A DNA stretch of 64,000 nucleotides from Aquatica leii. Lineage: Eukaryota > Arthropoda > Insecta > Coleoptera > Lampyridae. The position numbers were made by a program, and so were the translations under genes. The DNA lies in the NCBI GenBank assembly GCA_035610365.1, contig CM069436.1:6128937-6192936 (forward strand). The letters run 5' to 3'. Below the pieces are notes generated by a model. The model had not been told where the DNA came from. It did no database searches and worked only from the letters and a program-made list of their open reading frames with translations. Positions 24,463 to 36,339 of this stretch are shown piece after piece. The first letter of the stretch is position 1, and the number at the start of each line of letters is the position of its first letter.

Positions 24463-25479
24463 TTTTTTAGGTTAAAATTGTTTCTATATAATTTAAAACA
24501 CAACATAATTTATTTATTGTATTGATAATATAAAATGTATTACAGTTTTAATCCATGGAAAACAGAACCCAAAAAAATTGCTCATTCCGAAGCGCGAAAT
24601 ATTCGTAATGTCATTGATTTCTTCGATAAGTAACAAATAGTTTGTCAATAAATATATACAATTGAAAAAAATTGTGAGCTTCCTGCTGCTGTAAAAAAAT
24701 TCTTAAGTTTTTTTTACAAGAAATGCTAAACTTAATCTAATTGAATTCATATGGAGTTTCGTAAAAAGAAAAGTTGAATATGGCACAACGAGATACTGAT
24801 ATCAAAAAGTTGGTTTTAAATAAATTTTCTGATTTAACAGTTTAGTCATGTGTTGCATCTAGGTGAAGAAATATGGAAAAAGATAGATTAGTTAATAACA
24901 TTGTGAAAAGTTTGACGTTTACATTGAATAATAAGGATTCAGATTAAAATAATCGGGAAATTAAAGAAAGGAAATCTTTAAGTAACGATGATTAATCAAT
25001 TATTGACGTAGTTCATATTGTATGTCATTTAATAAATAAGAGATAAATACAATGTGTTGTATTTTGTAATATAGAAATTATGTGGAAAAACATTAAAAAA
25101 ATACTTAGAAAAGAAAGGCAAAAGATCATGTATGGATAAAGTACAACAACAACAACAAAAACAAACAGCAACACACAATACAAGCTAAAAACAACACTGA
25201 CATTAATTTATTTATCACTGTAACCGTATACCGTCTGCGGTTACCATAGTTAATCACTTGATGCACAACACGTTCTTTTTTACACTGACGTTGTATTTAT
25301 TTAAACTCGGGCGTGCTTCTTTTAACACTTACGTCGCACTTTCTTTGTACACTTTTTATATTTACACTTTATCTGCGACTAGAACATTGCATTTCTTTCG
25401 TCAATTGTCACGAATGCTCCAAATATTTTGGGAACGCTCCAATAAGTACAATAGCACAACTTTACAAATGTGTTTAGCT
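24463..25479. other. AT-rich stretch with a BEL-type leader relic
   Basis: Mostly non-coding. The part 24690-24845 is similar, in inverted orientation, to 53940-54115, the leader and start codon of the BEL/Pao gag gene. Both share CTTAAGTTTTTTTT, ACAAGAAATGCT and a start codon followed by a frame ending FSDLT. It breaks off after that, so I call it a truncated BEL-family leader. Confidence 0.45.
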
Positions 25480-25930
25480 ATTATACTGGGTGTCCGGATA
25501 AGGGTACGGATCGGTTGTATCTTGACAATGGTAAGGCTAAAACCCACATTAGATACACTGGAGTTTGAACGTATGGTGTGGAATCGTGCAAGGAAAAACT
25601 ATATGGCTAGCTATTTTTACCAAACCCTTAACGGAGAAAGGTTTTTGGAGAAGTCTTCTTGAAAACAAGAAGAAACATGTGGCTCTTGCTTGGCGCATTT
25701 TAGCTGAAACGTGCGTCAGCATTTACACGAGCAGTATTCATAACGTGTTATTGAAAGAGAAAATCTATTTCCTTAGCCGGCGCACTCGCTCGATCTAACT
25801 TGTTTAGATTTAGAAGCATGTCTAGGGTTGAAATTAAAGCAGCTGTTTTTTCTACCGAAATTAGACTAAATAAATACATCGAGAATGATGGAAGAGATTT
25901 TAAACGTTTGTGAGCTATTTGTGACTAAAC
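25480..25930 (+). pseudogene. mariner-like transposase relic
   Basis: Diverged pieces of a Tc1/mariner-superfamily transposase lie in order with frame changes: NVWCGIVQGKTI at about 25568, LNGERFLE at about 25628, a stretch matching the family's third-acid motif region (RSNLFRF, at about 25790, with the usual SPDL and Asp lost), and a C-terminal IRLNKYIENDGRDFKRL ending near 25910. The N-terminal half and the terminal repeats are missing. TACTGGGTGTCC at about 25483 may be a remnant of one end. Not functional. Confidence 0.55.
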
Positions 25931-27200
25931 TTTGAGTAATTCTGTGCTTTTTTAATTTATTGTTATCACTGATGTTTTATTGATCCGTTGGTCTTTAAAC
26001 ACGCTTCAAAACTAGTTTTGAACCATTTGTTTTTCTCGTTAAGATAACTTGATCCGATTGAGATACTCGAATTTTTAACAATTTTTTCTTATAAATCGAG
26101 AACGGATGGAGATATCGCGATACGGTTTTCACTAAAATTTAGCTAAATTTCTGACGGCTAAATTAAATACCGTTAGTACGGTACCGTATAGAGGTAGATT
26201 CACGAACTTCAAAATAATTTCTAGTAATTTCTATTGCCTACTTTATTTTGGTTTAGATTGCTTTATATTGAGTTTTAAAAAAATCGAAAAAAAAAGATTC
26301 TGGCCTGTAGAACACATTTGATAACAAATAATTTCTCAAAAATTAATTTATTGCAAGTATGATTGCCAATCTTTGTTTATTTTTAACAAATTTGTAAATG
26401 CTATTGTTAATAAATAATGTTGACAATATTTTAGTTTATAATTAGTAAAATAGATTTCTACAGTTTTTTGCATTTGTTTAAATTACGCCATTTTCATTCT
26501 TTTGTTTTTATATAAAAAAACTTACCGACATTAAAATGTGTAACAAAGATTAAAAAATTGTCTGTGTTCCCTTTTCAGAATAATTTATGTCTATATGATG
26601 AGATAACTTGAAAACAAAGCAAATTTTGAAAAAAAACGCTGTTATTGTTTCATTCAGTTATAAAACATTTTAGAGAATGTAAAAATATGAGCATTATTGG
26701 GTATCTCATGTAAATCGTTGCTTATCAATTCAAACATCGAAACATCTTTATATAAAGAAATTCCAACGTCCACAAACATGATAAATTAAAGTTACCAAAT
26801 CACCGCTTAAGTTTTTTTAAATAACTTTTAATAAAACGTAAAAACTATCGTTTTTATTAAGGATTGTAATCATTCTTTCTCGCATTATGTATACCAAATA
26901 AAATTTATTTTGAAATTCATTCTATTTAACTTCGTACATTTAAATTTAATTTAAAATCTAATTTTTTTTAGTAAAAAATATGAAATTACATGTATCTTTT
27001 TTGAAAAACACCTTAAGTCACAGGATTTTTTTATTATTAAAACCTTTATAAGCAAAATCTACTACAAAATGTAATCATAAAAAAATATTAAAACAATAAT
27101 TGGATTACCCATAGTAAAAGTATAGAGAAAACCAAACTTTTAATAATATTAATCGGCTGGTAACATAAAAACGCCAAATAAAAACTTCTAATGTTTCACA
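25931..27200. other. AT-rich stretch, no gene seen
   Basis: Only short open frames, several A/T homopolymer runs and no motif I recognise. Probably decayed intergenic sequence. Confidence 0.5.
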
Positions 27201-27219
27201 TCGTTTACTGAGACACGCT

Positions 27220-27845
27220 GCTTACAGCAAACTTCAAAAGCACTGAAAACAACTCCGAAAGCATATGTAAATTAGTGCTTAAAAGAGAATCTTCAAAACA
27301 TGAAAACTCATGGTGAAATATAACAACACTCTTTGTGGAAAGCTACAAGAATAAAAGGTAAACTGGCTAACTGACGCCGAAAAAACAGATGCATTTGCTA
27401 GCAGCTGTGTTTAAACCAAACGAAAATCTCAATGATGAAAGTGACACTAATCGGATCTTGGACTTAGATATGCAAATGTGCTTACCCAATAAAACCTAGT
27501 TTACGTAAAGAAATATCAATGGTCTAGACACTAATAGAGTTTCTAGTTTTGATCTAATTACTTACAAAATCTTAAAAAAGCTGCCTAGAAAATGTGTATC
27601 TTTTCTGGCATGCCTTATGTAATGCCATAATCCGAACATCCTATTTGGAAAACTTCCCACATTATAATGATTCATAAACTTAGAAAACCTACTTATGAAG
27701 CTTTCTCCTATAGGCCAATCAGCCTTACACCTATGCTGTCGAAACTCTGGGATAAAGTTTATCAAACCAGACTCACATTCTATATGGATAAATGCATCAT
27801 TCTAAGTCATCAATTTAGATTTCAGAAATCACACTCCACCATAGA
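27220..27845 (+). pseudogene. Jockey-type LINE reverse transcriptase relic
   Basis: Sequence before 27540 shows scattered matches to the linker ahead of reverse transcriptase (LTDAEKTDAFA, GLDTNRVSSFDLITYKIL-like). From 27690 the frame reads SYRPISLTPMLSKLWDKVY, which is reverse transcriptase block 2, and then HQFRFQKSHSTIE, block 2a. Coding similarity stops at about 27845, where LTR sequence starts, so the LINE was cut by the LTR element or its deletion. Frame changes before 27660 make it non-functional. Confidence 0.65.
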
Positions 27846-28302
27846 GCGAACTAAACAGTGTTTTAAACGCAAGCAATACTGCTTCAAAAGCCTTCGCGAA
27901 GTTTTTGTACATTTCCAGAACGTATACCGAAAGATATGGAACATTCGAGAAAGATTTCCAAAATGTATAAATGGGACACAAACAAATCAGAGGTCAATTA
28001 TTTCCAGTAATTCGAAAACGGCAGTGTTAAGAAGATTACTCAAGTTTAAATAAATAAGTGATTAACGCGTGTGAGATAAATAACCTGGTACGTGAATTTA
28101 ACGTAAACAACAAGTGTTAAACAAGTGTGTGAAGTTATCCGCGGACTTTATGTTATCTTCGTGTTAGTGATAGCGCTATATATAAATTAGTGTAAGTGTT
28201 CTTATTAAATATCCTTAGATTTAATTAGTTCGGTTAATAATAATAAACGTGTACATATTTTTAATGTAAATAAATAAATTAGTTTTAATAAAATTAGTGA
28301 CA
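27845..28302 (+). repeat. 5' LTR of Gypsy-type element
   Basis: Aligns along its length with the inverted LTR at 35489-35961. A TATAAA box lies at about 27965, shared blocks include GTAATTCGAA, GATTAACGCGTGT and TTATCCGCGGACTTTAT, and it ends GTGACA at 28302. The first bases are uncertain because similarity fades into LINE sequence. Confidence 0.65.
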
Positions 28303-28320
28303 GTGGCGTCAATGCGAGGT
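28303..28320 (+). other. candidate primer-binding site
   Basis: TGGCGTCAATGCGAGG starts one base after the LTR end, the position and TGG start expected for a tRNA primer site. I cannot assign the tRNA. Confidence 0.4.
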
Positions 28321-28569
28321 ATCGAATAGAATAAACCGTTCGCGATTTTTAGTGTGAATACCATTAAGTAATTTTATATCGCTCACGTAATAAAAATATT
28401 GATTACGTAAATAAATAAAACTTTAGTTCGCGTGTTTGTTTATAGTGTTCTTAGCTGTTCCATTTCGTTAAACTAGTGTCGGACTTTATTAAAATTTAGT
28501 GTTGATAAACTTTTTTTAACTATTATTCGTGGTTAAATTTATGCCGGTGGCGCGTTTGCAAGCAGTTAA

Positions 28570-29397
28570 ATGGATTCAAAAATATTTGAAATTCTCGAAT
28601 CGATGAATAAAAATATAAAAGAAAATAATAGAAAAATGTCCGAAAATTCTCAGAAAATGAAAAAAAGTTTTACGATAATTCTCAAAAAATGGAAGAAAAA
28701 CTGTACGAAAATTCTCAGAAAATGGAAGAAATGTATGCTAGTATTGGAAATCACATAAAAACTATAGTAGAACAAATACAAATTAGTGTAGAAAACCAGA
28801 TTAAAACTGTTCAAGAAGAAATGCAAAGCGGTATTTTAAATTTAAGAGAAGCTGTAGAAGACAAAATAGAAGAAGTAGAAGACAAATTAAAACATAAGTT
28901 AGAAGAAAATTCAAGAACTATAGAAGATAAACTAGAGCAAAAATTAGGAGACAGAATGAAACTGCTTGAAGAAAAAATGAATCGAATGAATTGTCACGGC
29001 GAAGAAAGCGTCACGAGTAAATAGACCATCGGGAAGAAGCCACTCACGAGTTTAAAGTGGTACCTCCAAATTTTGATGCTACAGTTCCATGGTCAACATA
29101 TTACAAGCAGTTTGAAACCGCAGCTACAGCCAATGGTTGGAGCAACAAACAGAAAGCCGCGTCTTTAATTGTGTCTTTACGTGGAGAAGCTCTTGGAATC
29201 CTGCAAACTGTTCCTGACTACCTACAAGAAAATTACGAATTTTTAATTTCACGTTTAGAAATGAGATATGGAGATGCTCATCTTTGGTGCATGCTTTGGA
29301 GTTTGAAGCAGCAAAACAAGCATAACAACGAAACAGTCACAAACTTTGCTGTGCTACAGAAGTATCTGCGCAGACACTGGAAAACATCGAGGAGATA
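28570..29397 (+). pseudogene. gag of Gypsy-type element
   Basis: The ATG at 28570 (MDSKIFEILESMNKNIKEN) begins a long Lys/Glu/Asn-rich coiled coil. A frameshift near 28660-28690 shifts it, and heptad-like sequence continues to a TAG at about 29023. From 29057 a capsid-like retrotransposon gag domain follows: VPWSTYYKQFETAA, SLRGEALGILQTVP and LEMRYGD. It runs out of frame at about 29397. The gag forms the particle shell in intact relatives. A zinc-knuckle remnant (LNCGKICHVRRH) at about 29437 is in the next frame and has lost its last Cys. Confidence 0.65.
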
Positions 29398-31201
29398 GCG
29401 CGACGAATACTTCGGGAAAGAGGAGTGACGACTTTGAACTGCGGGAAAATATGCCATGTACGACGGCATCGTACTAGACCTAAGAAGAGGACAAGAAAAA
29501 CGCTCAAAAATTTGGAACGAGATGACCAAAAAAGACAAAAGGTAATCTCGTCTAGTCAGACTCCGAAGATTACAATTCAAATGGCATCGCCGATGAAGCA
29601 ATTGCATTGCATTTATCTCGATGGCAAGATTAATGGAAAAACTGTTCAGTTATTGGTTGACACGGGAGCGACGAAAACCATCATTCGTCCTGACAGATTG
29701 TTGGAAAACAAGAAGATATCCCCAGTAACAGTGCGACTTCGAACGGCGACGGGCGAAGAAATACCTACTCACGAACAAGTCAAAGTAACCATTAGTTTGG
29801 GAAATAGAATACTTGACCATCAAGTACTGGTAGCCGACATCACGAAAGAAGTTATCCTGGGAATGGACGTGATAAAGAAGTATGGGTTCCATTTGAATAT
29901 GAAGAACGATGTCCTGAAGATCGACACTGAAAAAATTCCTTTTCATTCGTCAAAGAAGGCAGCCGTGCGAGTCTTATTGAGTGAAGGCCCGCAAGGACTG
30001 AAAGTGTGGTGATGGCGATTGAACCAATGAAGGGCGGCTTAGTAAAAAAGGGACTACTTATTGGCAAAATTTTAGTACGAGTAAAAAACACGATGCCTGT
30101 AAAGATCTTAAACATCAACTCAGATCCTGTAACGTTGAAAAAGAAGACCGTGGTAGGCCAATGCACGCTAGTATCTCAAATTATGAGATACGTGAAGTCT
30201 AACGAAGATACGTCGCCAAAGAAGTGTCCACAACATCTATTGGACATTCTTACCACCAAATGACAAAACCTCAGCCAAGACCGGCTGACTCAAGTTAAAT
30301 GTTGATCCAAGAGTATCAAGATGTGTTCACGCTGGAAAGTGGTTCCAAAAGAAGAACTAACGTGGTGAAACATAAAATTAATACCGGAAACGCTCGGTCG
30401 ATACAACAACATCCACGCAGACTTCCTTTGGCGAAAAGAAAGGAAGTCGAACAAATAATTATGGATATGGAGAGAGAAGGCGTGATTGAACTTTAAAGTA
30501 GCCCATGGGCATCCCCAGTGGTACTCGTAAAGAAGAAGGACGGATCAACGAAGTTTTGCGTAGACTACGGACAGCTAAACGACGTGACCAAAAAGGACAG
30601 CTACCCTTTACCCAGAATTGACGATACGTTAGACACCCTGTCAGAATCCCAGTGGTTTTCTACGTTAAATTTAAAGAGTGGTTACTGGCAGGTAGATTTG
30701 GAACCCAAAAATCGTGAAAAAACAGCTTTTACGATTGGAATTGGTTTGTGGCAGTTCACTGTGATGCCCTTCGGCCTGCGTAACGCTCCTGCAACGTTCG
30801 AGCGTTTGATAGAGACCATGCATAAAGTGGCTACTGCAGTTCCGTAACCCGGAAGAACAACTGGCAAGATGGATTTGAGAAACTGCAAGAGTATGACTAT
30901 GACACAGAAAACTGTGCCGGAAGTAGTCATCGGAACGCTGATTCCTTGTCCAGAAGACCATGTCCGGCACACTGCAGCCATTGTTCGCGATTGGAAGAAA
31001 AAGTTGAATGCCTCCGGAGAACTGCTATGGTTTGTGATTAGTGGAAACCCGAGCAGTTGCGTCGCGAACAAAAAAACGACCCTGAAATAAGACTACTCCT
31101 GGACTGGAAAATAAACAGCCGACGACCAACCTAGGAAGAAGTGAGTGCTTTAGGCAGAAACATCAAACTGTACTGGGCGCAGTGGGACTCTTTGATAGTA
31201 G
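29398..31201 (+). pseudogene. pol (protease, partial reverse transcriptase, RNase H end) of Gypsy-type element
   Basis: The aspartic protease at about 29600-29900 has LVDTGATKTIIRP and the second motif VILGMDVI. After a stop at 30010 and another at 30260, a tether leads to reverse transcriptase: [16 protein letters not shown], then the motif A region [13 protein letters not shown], where the catalytic Asp is Asn, and motif [13 protein letters not shown] (about 30770). The sequence breaks at about 30840, before the expected Asp-Asp box, and jumps to [10 protein letters not shown] plus a Cys/His-rich stretch typical of the end of RNase H and the linker to integrase, with frameshifts. Integrase is missing. 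Recognition ends at about 31201. Confidence 0.75.
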
Positions 31202-31461
31202 AAGACGGTTTTATTTTTATTTATTATTAGGAAAAGAAATCTGCGTTTCGTGATCAGGTGCATCGAAACGTTGATAACATTCAACAGGTCATGGATCCAA
31301 ATCCCGTGTCTCACGAAGATCGTGAACGCAAAAATACAGCTCCGAGCTAAATTGATGGAATTCCAATAGTTTGACTCTGATTTGATACCATTTACTGTTC
31401 TATTGTCATGTGTCATCTCTTGTTACTTTTATTTATTGAGATGTTTTGTAATGTATTTCAG
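31202..31461 (+). other. boundary stretch with intron-like end
   Basis: No clear gene. The stretch ends in a pyrimidine-rich TGTAATGTATTTCAG at 31461, a good splice acceptor just before the next coding region, so part of it may be an intron of that gene. Confidence 0.35.
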
Positions 31462-34400
31462 ATCGAAGAAGTTACTATTGAAACTTTAGAAGAGATCCAT
31501 AAGAAAAAAGTAGTTTTCAAAATTGACATTGATGTTAACAGGTTAGTGAACGAAAGATTACTAAATGAGACCGAAAAAGCGACTACAGTAGAGCAGGTAG
31601 CATTTGGGATTAAAAATGCGGTGAATACAATAGAAATAAGAAAGCTGCCACGGAATTCATGTGCAATTTCATTCAGACCATGATTACACACGAATTAAAG
31701 TCATTGTGTAGTGACATTATTTAAATTACAAGTAAAGGTCGAGTTAAGCCATCTAAACAAATCATGCTAAGCTTAGCGATGAAGTCCCTCACCAGCAGCA
31801 CAAAAGTGCTGACAATTTTAAACACATACGGGCATACAGTTGGGTACCACGTTGCTAAAGAAATCAAAACTGAACTCACGTTTTCTGCTCATGAAAATTA
31901 AAAAACAATTCCCACAGGTATCCCAGGACAATCCACGCAAGTTGCGTTTGATAATTTTGATCTTTTCGTTAGTACGGTTAACGGGAAGGACACTATGCAT
32001 AATACCGTAGGCATCATATACCAATTCGCCTCAAACGATTCTCGTCCGGAAGAACTCCTTTCCATTGAGTCCGAGAACGAATTGACATTTGACTCAAATG
32101 TAGACTAGCTCGAGATTTCCGATCACAAAATTCCGCGTAAAAGGCGCAGATTCGAAGAAGTACCTCATGAAGTGCAACCTTTTGCAGCGATTTCAATTTT
32201 ACCGTATGACAAAATATTGAGAGCTTTGAAACTTTGCCGTGCTTCAAGAGAAAGAGCAATTCTGAAAGATATTTCTGAATAATTTGCTTCTCTCGTCTTG
32301 AGAATACTCCCATGTGGGTGGTCGTATTCAATTGCTCTACCACGGTCGACAGTAGCAAAATGCAAAACATCCAATATCTTCCTCAGATTAATTCGTCCCC
32401 GACGTCGTATCCAGTCGTTCGTACCACTCTTGAGAAAGCTTCCGCAATCGCCAAAGAATGTCGTCAAGCCGAAATAATTTGCACGTACAAGTCTCTAAAA
32501 CCCCAGAATTTGACAACAGTTTAATTAATCTTGGTGGGTTCTATTTGCAAATGGCGTTTTTTAAGGCAATTGGCAAGTACATCGATGCCTCCGATGAAAC
32601 AGAAGTATTATCTGCGGGTTCAGTGAACTCTTTTCTTGATTGTAAAGATTTTAATATATGTAAAAGGATTCATCCTTTATTGTCGGTTGAATTTGAAATC
32701 TTGCACTTTAAAAGATTCTTGAAAAACTTTGAAAAATGCGGTGTTATGACGGACTTGCAAACGGTTGTCACAAAGCAAATCAACCCAACGCAGATTTGGA
32801 TATTTCTCCATCCGTGAATTTTGCGTTGGCGAAATATCAAGCTTATTGTTTGTCCACTTTAACTGGCGATCATGGAAAGACGGCAAAGTTTCACTTGCAA
32901 TATGTAGAGCTAATCAATGTTTTCTTTCGATTCTCAAGGAGCATCAGGACAAGTGACTTTGAATTGTATGTCGATTCAATTTTCGAAATTGCAAACTTGT
33001 TCTTAGCCTTGAATCAATCTAACTATGCGAGATAGTTCCTGAAATACGTTTTAAATTTGTTGAATTTGAAATCGTCGGATTCGGATTTGCTCAGACAATT
33101 TCGCGAAGGAGCTTTCGGTATTAGAAGGACGAGAAAGAACTTTAGCACAAACTCGAACAAAAAATTCATGCTGATGCTGCGAATTTATTGACAGGCATAA
33201 GTCATTTCACGAATTCCGCCTCGGCAAGGCAGAGATGGGCACTTAGTCACAGCATGCAAATTACCGTCATTACAAAGGTGCTTGAGGAAGTTGGAATTAC
33301 ACAAAGAGATGACGTTTCGTATAAATTACAAGCATCGAGACTCAAAAAGGACAAAAAACAGTCGAAGTGTTCGTTGAATGTATATAAAAAAAATTATCCC
33401 TTAACCCGAAGATAGATTCGTCAGAATTATATCACCTGGTAACAGGCAGGGCAACATCTTCCAATGTAGCTGAATTTCTGCAAAACGTTACCGAACAGAT
33501 TTAAAAAAAAATGTGAGAAAGACCCAAAGCGATTTGACAGACCCATTAAACGTAACGCGATCCTCAATTTCGCTTCAAACTGCATGAAAAAAGCTCAAAG
33601 AAGTAAAGTCGGTAGCAAGCAAGTTCTAATTAAAATGGAATGTGATGTATTTGGTCGTTTGCTAGCAATTATATTAGAGAAAAAGGTCGACATGGAATTC
33701 TGTCTATCGTACCCATTGACCCCTGCACCTCCAGCTTTGTGGCAATATTCGGGCGATATAAACAAAACCTATAAGTCAGCACTAGGAAAGATTTTGAAAG
33801 CAAGAAAAACGTCTACTCCGCCCAACTCTGTCGATGTAGATGTGATTGAGGGGTTTTATTGTTGTGCGGTTCATCTTTTCCTCTGACATTTGGAAAAATT
33901 GCAGAAACAATTTTGTTCAAAATATGTAACACGAGTGCATCGGAGATTCATTTGATAGATATTTCTCCATATCGATCAAAGACTGCGAACGTAAAACTCG
34001 AGATGAACTTGAAATTTCTTGTTGAACCAAAGCAAACTAAAGCAAACGATTTTATTAAAAACTTAAAGAACAGGCAATTCAAAGAAGCTCTGTTGATGTT
34101 TTTTCAGATTTTTGGGAAAATGATTCAGTGGTTCACATTCTAAAGAACAAGAAAGTTTTTTTGAAAGTTGAAGAACGTTGCTTTTCATACCAAGTCCTCG
34201 ATAATAGCGTTGTCAAAACCAAACAAACAGATTTTCAATGTTTTCACGAAGAAGCAGACACTAGAATGATTTTTCACATTGCAAAGAGTAAACTAGACAG
34301 TAAAATTATGGTCAAAACTTCGAACATGGACGTATTGATCCTCTTACTATATCACATGAGAAATTTTCGTTACTTGAAAGTATGGATGGTAAGATCCTCG

Positions 34401-35057
34401 ACTAAAAAAAACGACCAAGAGTGCATCGATTGCACGGAGTTAGCGAATAATTTGGGACCGTTATTATGCGGTGCACTGCTTGCTTTTCATGCGCATACTA
34501 GATGCGATTACACAGCAGCCTTCTAACGCAAAGGCAAGGTTCGACTGTTATGGAAAAAAACGTCTCGTAACAAAGAAAATTTGCGCCATTGCTTGATCTG
34601 TCCGGTGTAGATGATAAAGAAAAATAAACGCGTTGCAGGAACTCACATCATTGACGTATAACGTCAGAATGTGTGATAATGTGGATACTGCCAGATTCAT
34701 TATTTTCCAAAAACGATATTCGTCTAAAAAACAAACTGAAAATCTCCTAAGAAAGGCAAAGAATTTGGTTCAAGTTTGACCCCTTGGTTCAAAAGCTTAA
34801 AAGTTAAAATTCGGAGAACGATATACGTAACTTGTGGAAGAACGCTACAGAACCAAAGTGTGTTTTCATTTCCCTTGAAGTATGCGGCGGGGTAATGAGA
34901 ACCACATTAGAACCACTTTGGTTCTATGTTGACCCACAACTCCTTTATTGGTAGACAACATTGTCATTGGAATGAATTCCAAAAGGTCAGACAACAGCGT
35001 GGACGGAGATAATTTAAATGATGAAGTTTACACTTCAGACTCCGATACAGAGTAAAA
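31462..35057 (+). pseudogene. large transposon protein with XPG/FEN-like nuclease motifs (Academ-like?)
   Basis: A decayed gene of about 3.6 kb can be followed through many frames. Landmarks: QVAFDNFDLFVSTVNGKDTM (about 31940-32000), SLINLGGFYLQMAFFKAIGKY-type sequence (about 32520-32580), CKRIHPLLSVEFEILHF (about 32660), HGKTAKFHLQY (about 32872), FGIRRTRKNFS (about 33115), SARQRWALSHSM (about 33220), DVFGRLLAIILEKKVDM (about 33640). The C-terminus has FHEEADTRMIFHI (about 34240), TSNMDVLIL (about 34318) and RCDYTAAF (about 34500). The spacing of E-x-A-D, D-x-D-like and G/R-C-D-Y motifs matches XPG/FEN-1 nuclease active sites (known family feature). Academ DNA transposons are described as encoding an XPG-like nuclease, so I infer that class. 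At least eight frameshifts or stops. An acidic tail ends at about 35057. No termini could be found. Confidence 0.55.
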
Positions 35058-35488
35058 AAATTGCCAAATGTATTGTTACGGGTTCACTTAGGCCAAAATT
35101 TATTTGAAAGTTGCTAACAAAAATTCCTTCGCGTTCATACGCGGAAAGTATTTTTTTCTGGTTAAACGGACCGAAAAAGGAAAATTCATTTTTATAGAAC
35201 AAGACGGCTCAAAATTCATTTACGAACATTGCTGGCAATGCCACATGAATTTAATAATATGCTGTGTTGAAAACCAAATGATTTTGCTGAAAAAACGGCG
35301 TTGGATTCGCCTTATCACGAGCGGTGCGACCAAAGAACGTTTAGAGCAAGGATGGGTTTTCCTCGCTGTGCCAAGGGTTAGGGTCAACAGGGAAAGCTGA
35401 CACACTTGACTTTTCGTGGAAAGCTAACCATAATCTTCAATTTTCGTTAAGGTTTTTTTTTGACCTACGTGAAAAAGTAGTAAACTAT
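35058..35488. other. unassigned stretch between nuclease pseudogene and LTR
   Basis: A 98-codon open frame at 35104-35400 (KVANKNSFAFIRGKYFFLVK at its start, ICC and CHM cysteines inside) has no family I recognise. The rest is AT-rich. It may be the 3' part of the preceding transposon. Confidence 0.3.
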
Positions 35489-35961
35489 TGTAACGATTAT
35501 TAAAACTAAAAATATATTTACACGTTTATATTCAACCGAAACTAATTAAACCTAAAGATTTTTAATAAAAACACTTACTCTAATTTATATAGCACTATCA
35601 CTTACACGAAAGATAAAGTCCGCGGATAACTTCAGTTTAACACTTATTGTTTACATTAAAGTTACGCACGATTTTAATTCGTCGTATTTATTTCTACACG
35701 CGTTAATCACTTACTTATTTAAACTTGATTAACCTCCTTAACACTGCCGACTTCGAATTACTGAATTAACTGACCTATGATTAATTTGTGTCGCTTTTAT
35801 ATAACTTGGTCATCCGTCGAGAATCTTTTATATTTTTTCGTGAACGTTCTAGACGTGGATAGTAGCTTCCTGAATGCTCTCGAAGCTGAATGTTTTACTA
35901 TTTTTTCGCATCACTTCGAATTATCTGTGCCGGGGTTAGCGACTGATTTGCGGGTGGTACA
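35489..35961 (-). repeat. solo LTR of the Gypsy-type element, minus strand
   Basis: On the minus strand it begins TGTACCACCC and ends GTTACA, with a TATATAAAAG box at about 35794-35803 and a TCAGTT initiator-like motif just downstream. It aligns with the LTR at 27845-28302 in inverted orientation. No primer-binding site follows its end and no pol sequence lies upstream, so it is solo. The flanks (ACTAT and ATGAT) are not a clean target duplication. Confidence 0.65.
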
Positions 35962-36317
35962 ATGATCATTCCTGACGGAGCTAAAAAGCATACGATACAG
36001 GTTTTTTGTGGCCGCCTTGAAGTGGTAGACATCACAAAAACAAAATGGGTAATTGGGTCAGGATTTGATCTGGCACAGCTTCGATTCCACATCGGATCAC
36101 TCATAATTACATTATATTATTTCAAAACGGCCTCCCGCTCGAGGTATACCGAGTGTCGTGGGTTCTCGGAATATCACATTCCCTCTGAGGTAAGAAAGCT
36201 GCCTCTTTGCAAAAATAGGCAACAACTTCTTACTCCATTCGAACTGTGTTAAATATCTGAATTTTAACCTAGATAGAAGATAATAAAAATGATAATATTC
36301 ACAGGAGAGATTTTACT
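35962..36317. other. unassigned stretch
   Basis: Open frames occur on both strands but none has a recognisable motif. It separates the solo LTR from the LINE tail. Confidence 0.35.
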
Positions 36318-36331
36318 TATATATATATATA
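36318..36331 (-). repeat. (TA)n tail of the RTE-like LINE
   Basis: About seven TA units lie directly at the 3' end of the minus-strand LINE. Confidence 0.55.
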
Positions 36332-36339
36332 ACGCAGGG

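Larger units (their letters stand above)
27845..31201 (+). mobile_element. Gypsy-type LTR retrotransposon, internally deleted
   Basis: A 5' LTR (about 27845-28302) is followed by a possible primer-binding site, a gag region with coiled coil and capsid-like parts, an aspartic protease, the first half of reverse transcriptase, and then the RNase H end/tether region. The Asp-Asp box, most of RNase H, the integrase and the 3' LTR are absent. Gag and pol are broken by frameshifts and stops. An inverted solo LTR of the same family is at 35489-35961. The order PR-RT-RH and the LTR type support Gypsy (Metaviridae); I cannot name the lineage. Confidence 0.75.

Noticed and set aside
25258..25560. Hydrophobic 134-codon frame resembling a membrane protein
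   Set aside because: The hydrophobic part is AT-rich chance sequence, and the end of the frame overlaps the mariner relic.
27850..28053. Extension of the LINE reverse transcriptase frame to about 28053
   Set aside because: This part aligns with the inverted solo LTR, so it is LTR sequence that happens to stay open.
35484..35966. Target-site duplication around the solo LTR
   Set aside because: Flanks ACTAT and ATGAT do not match exactly at any shift I tried.
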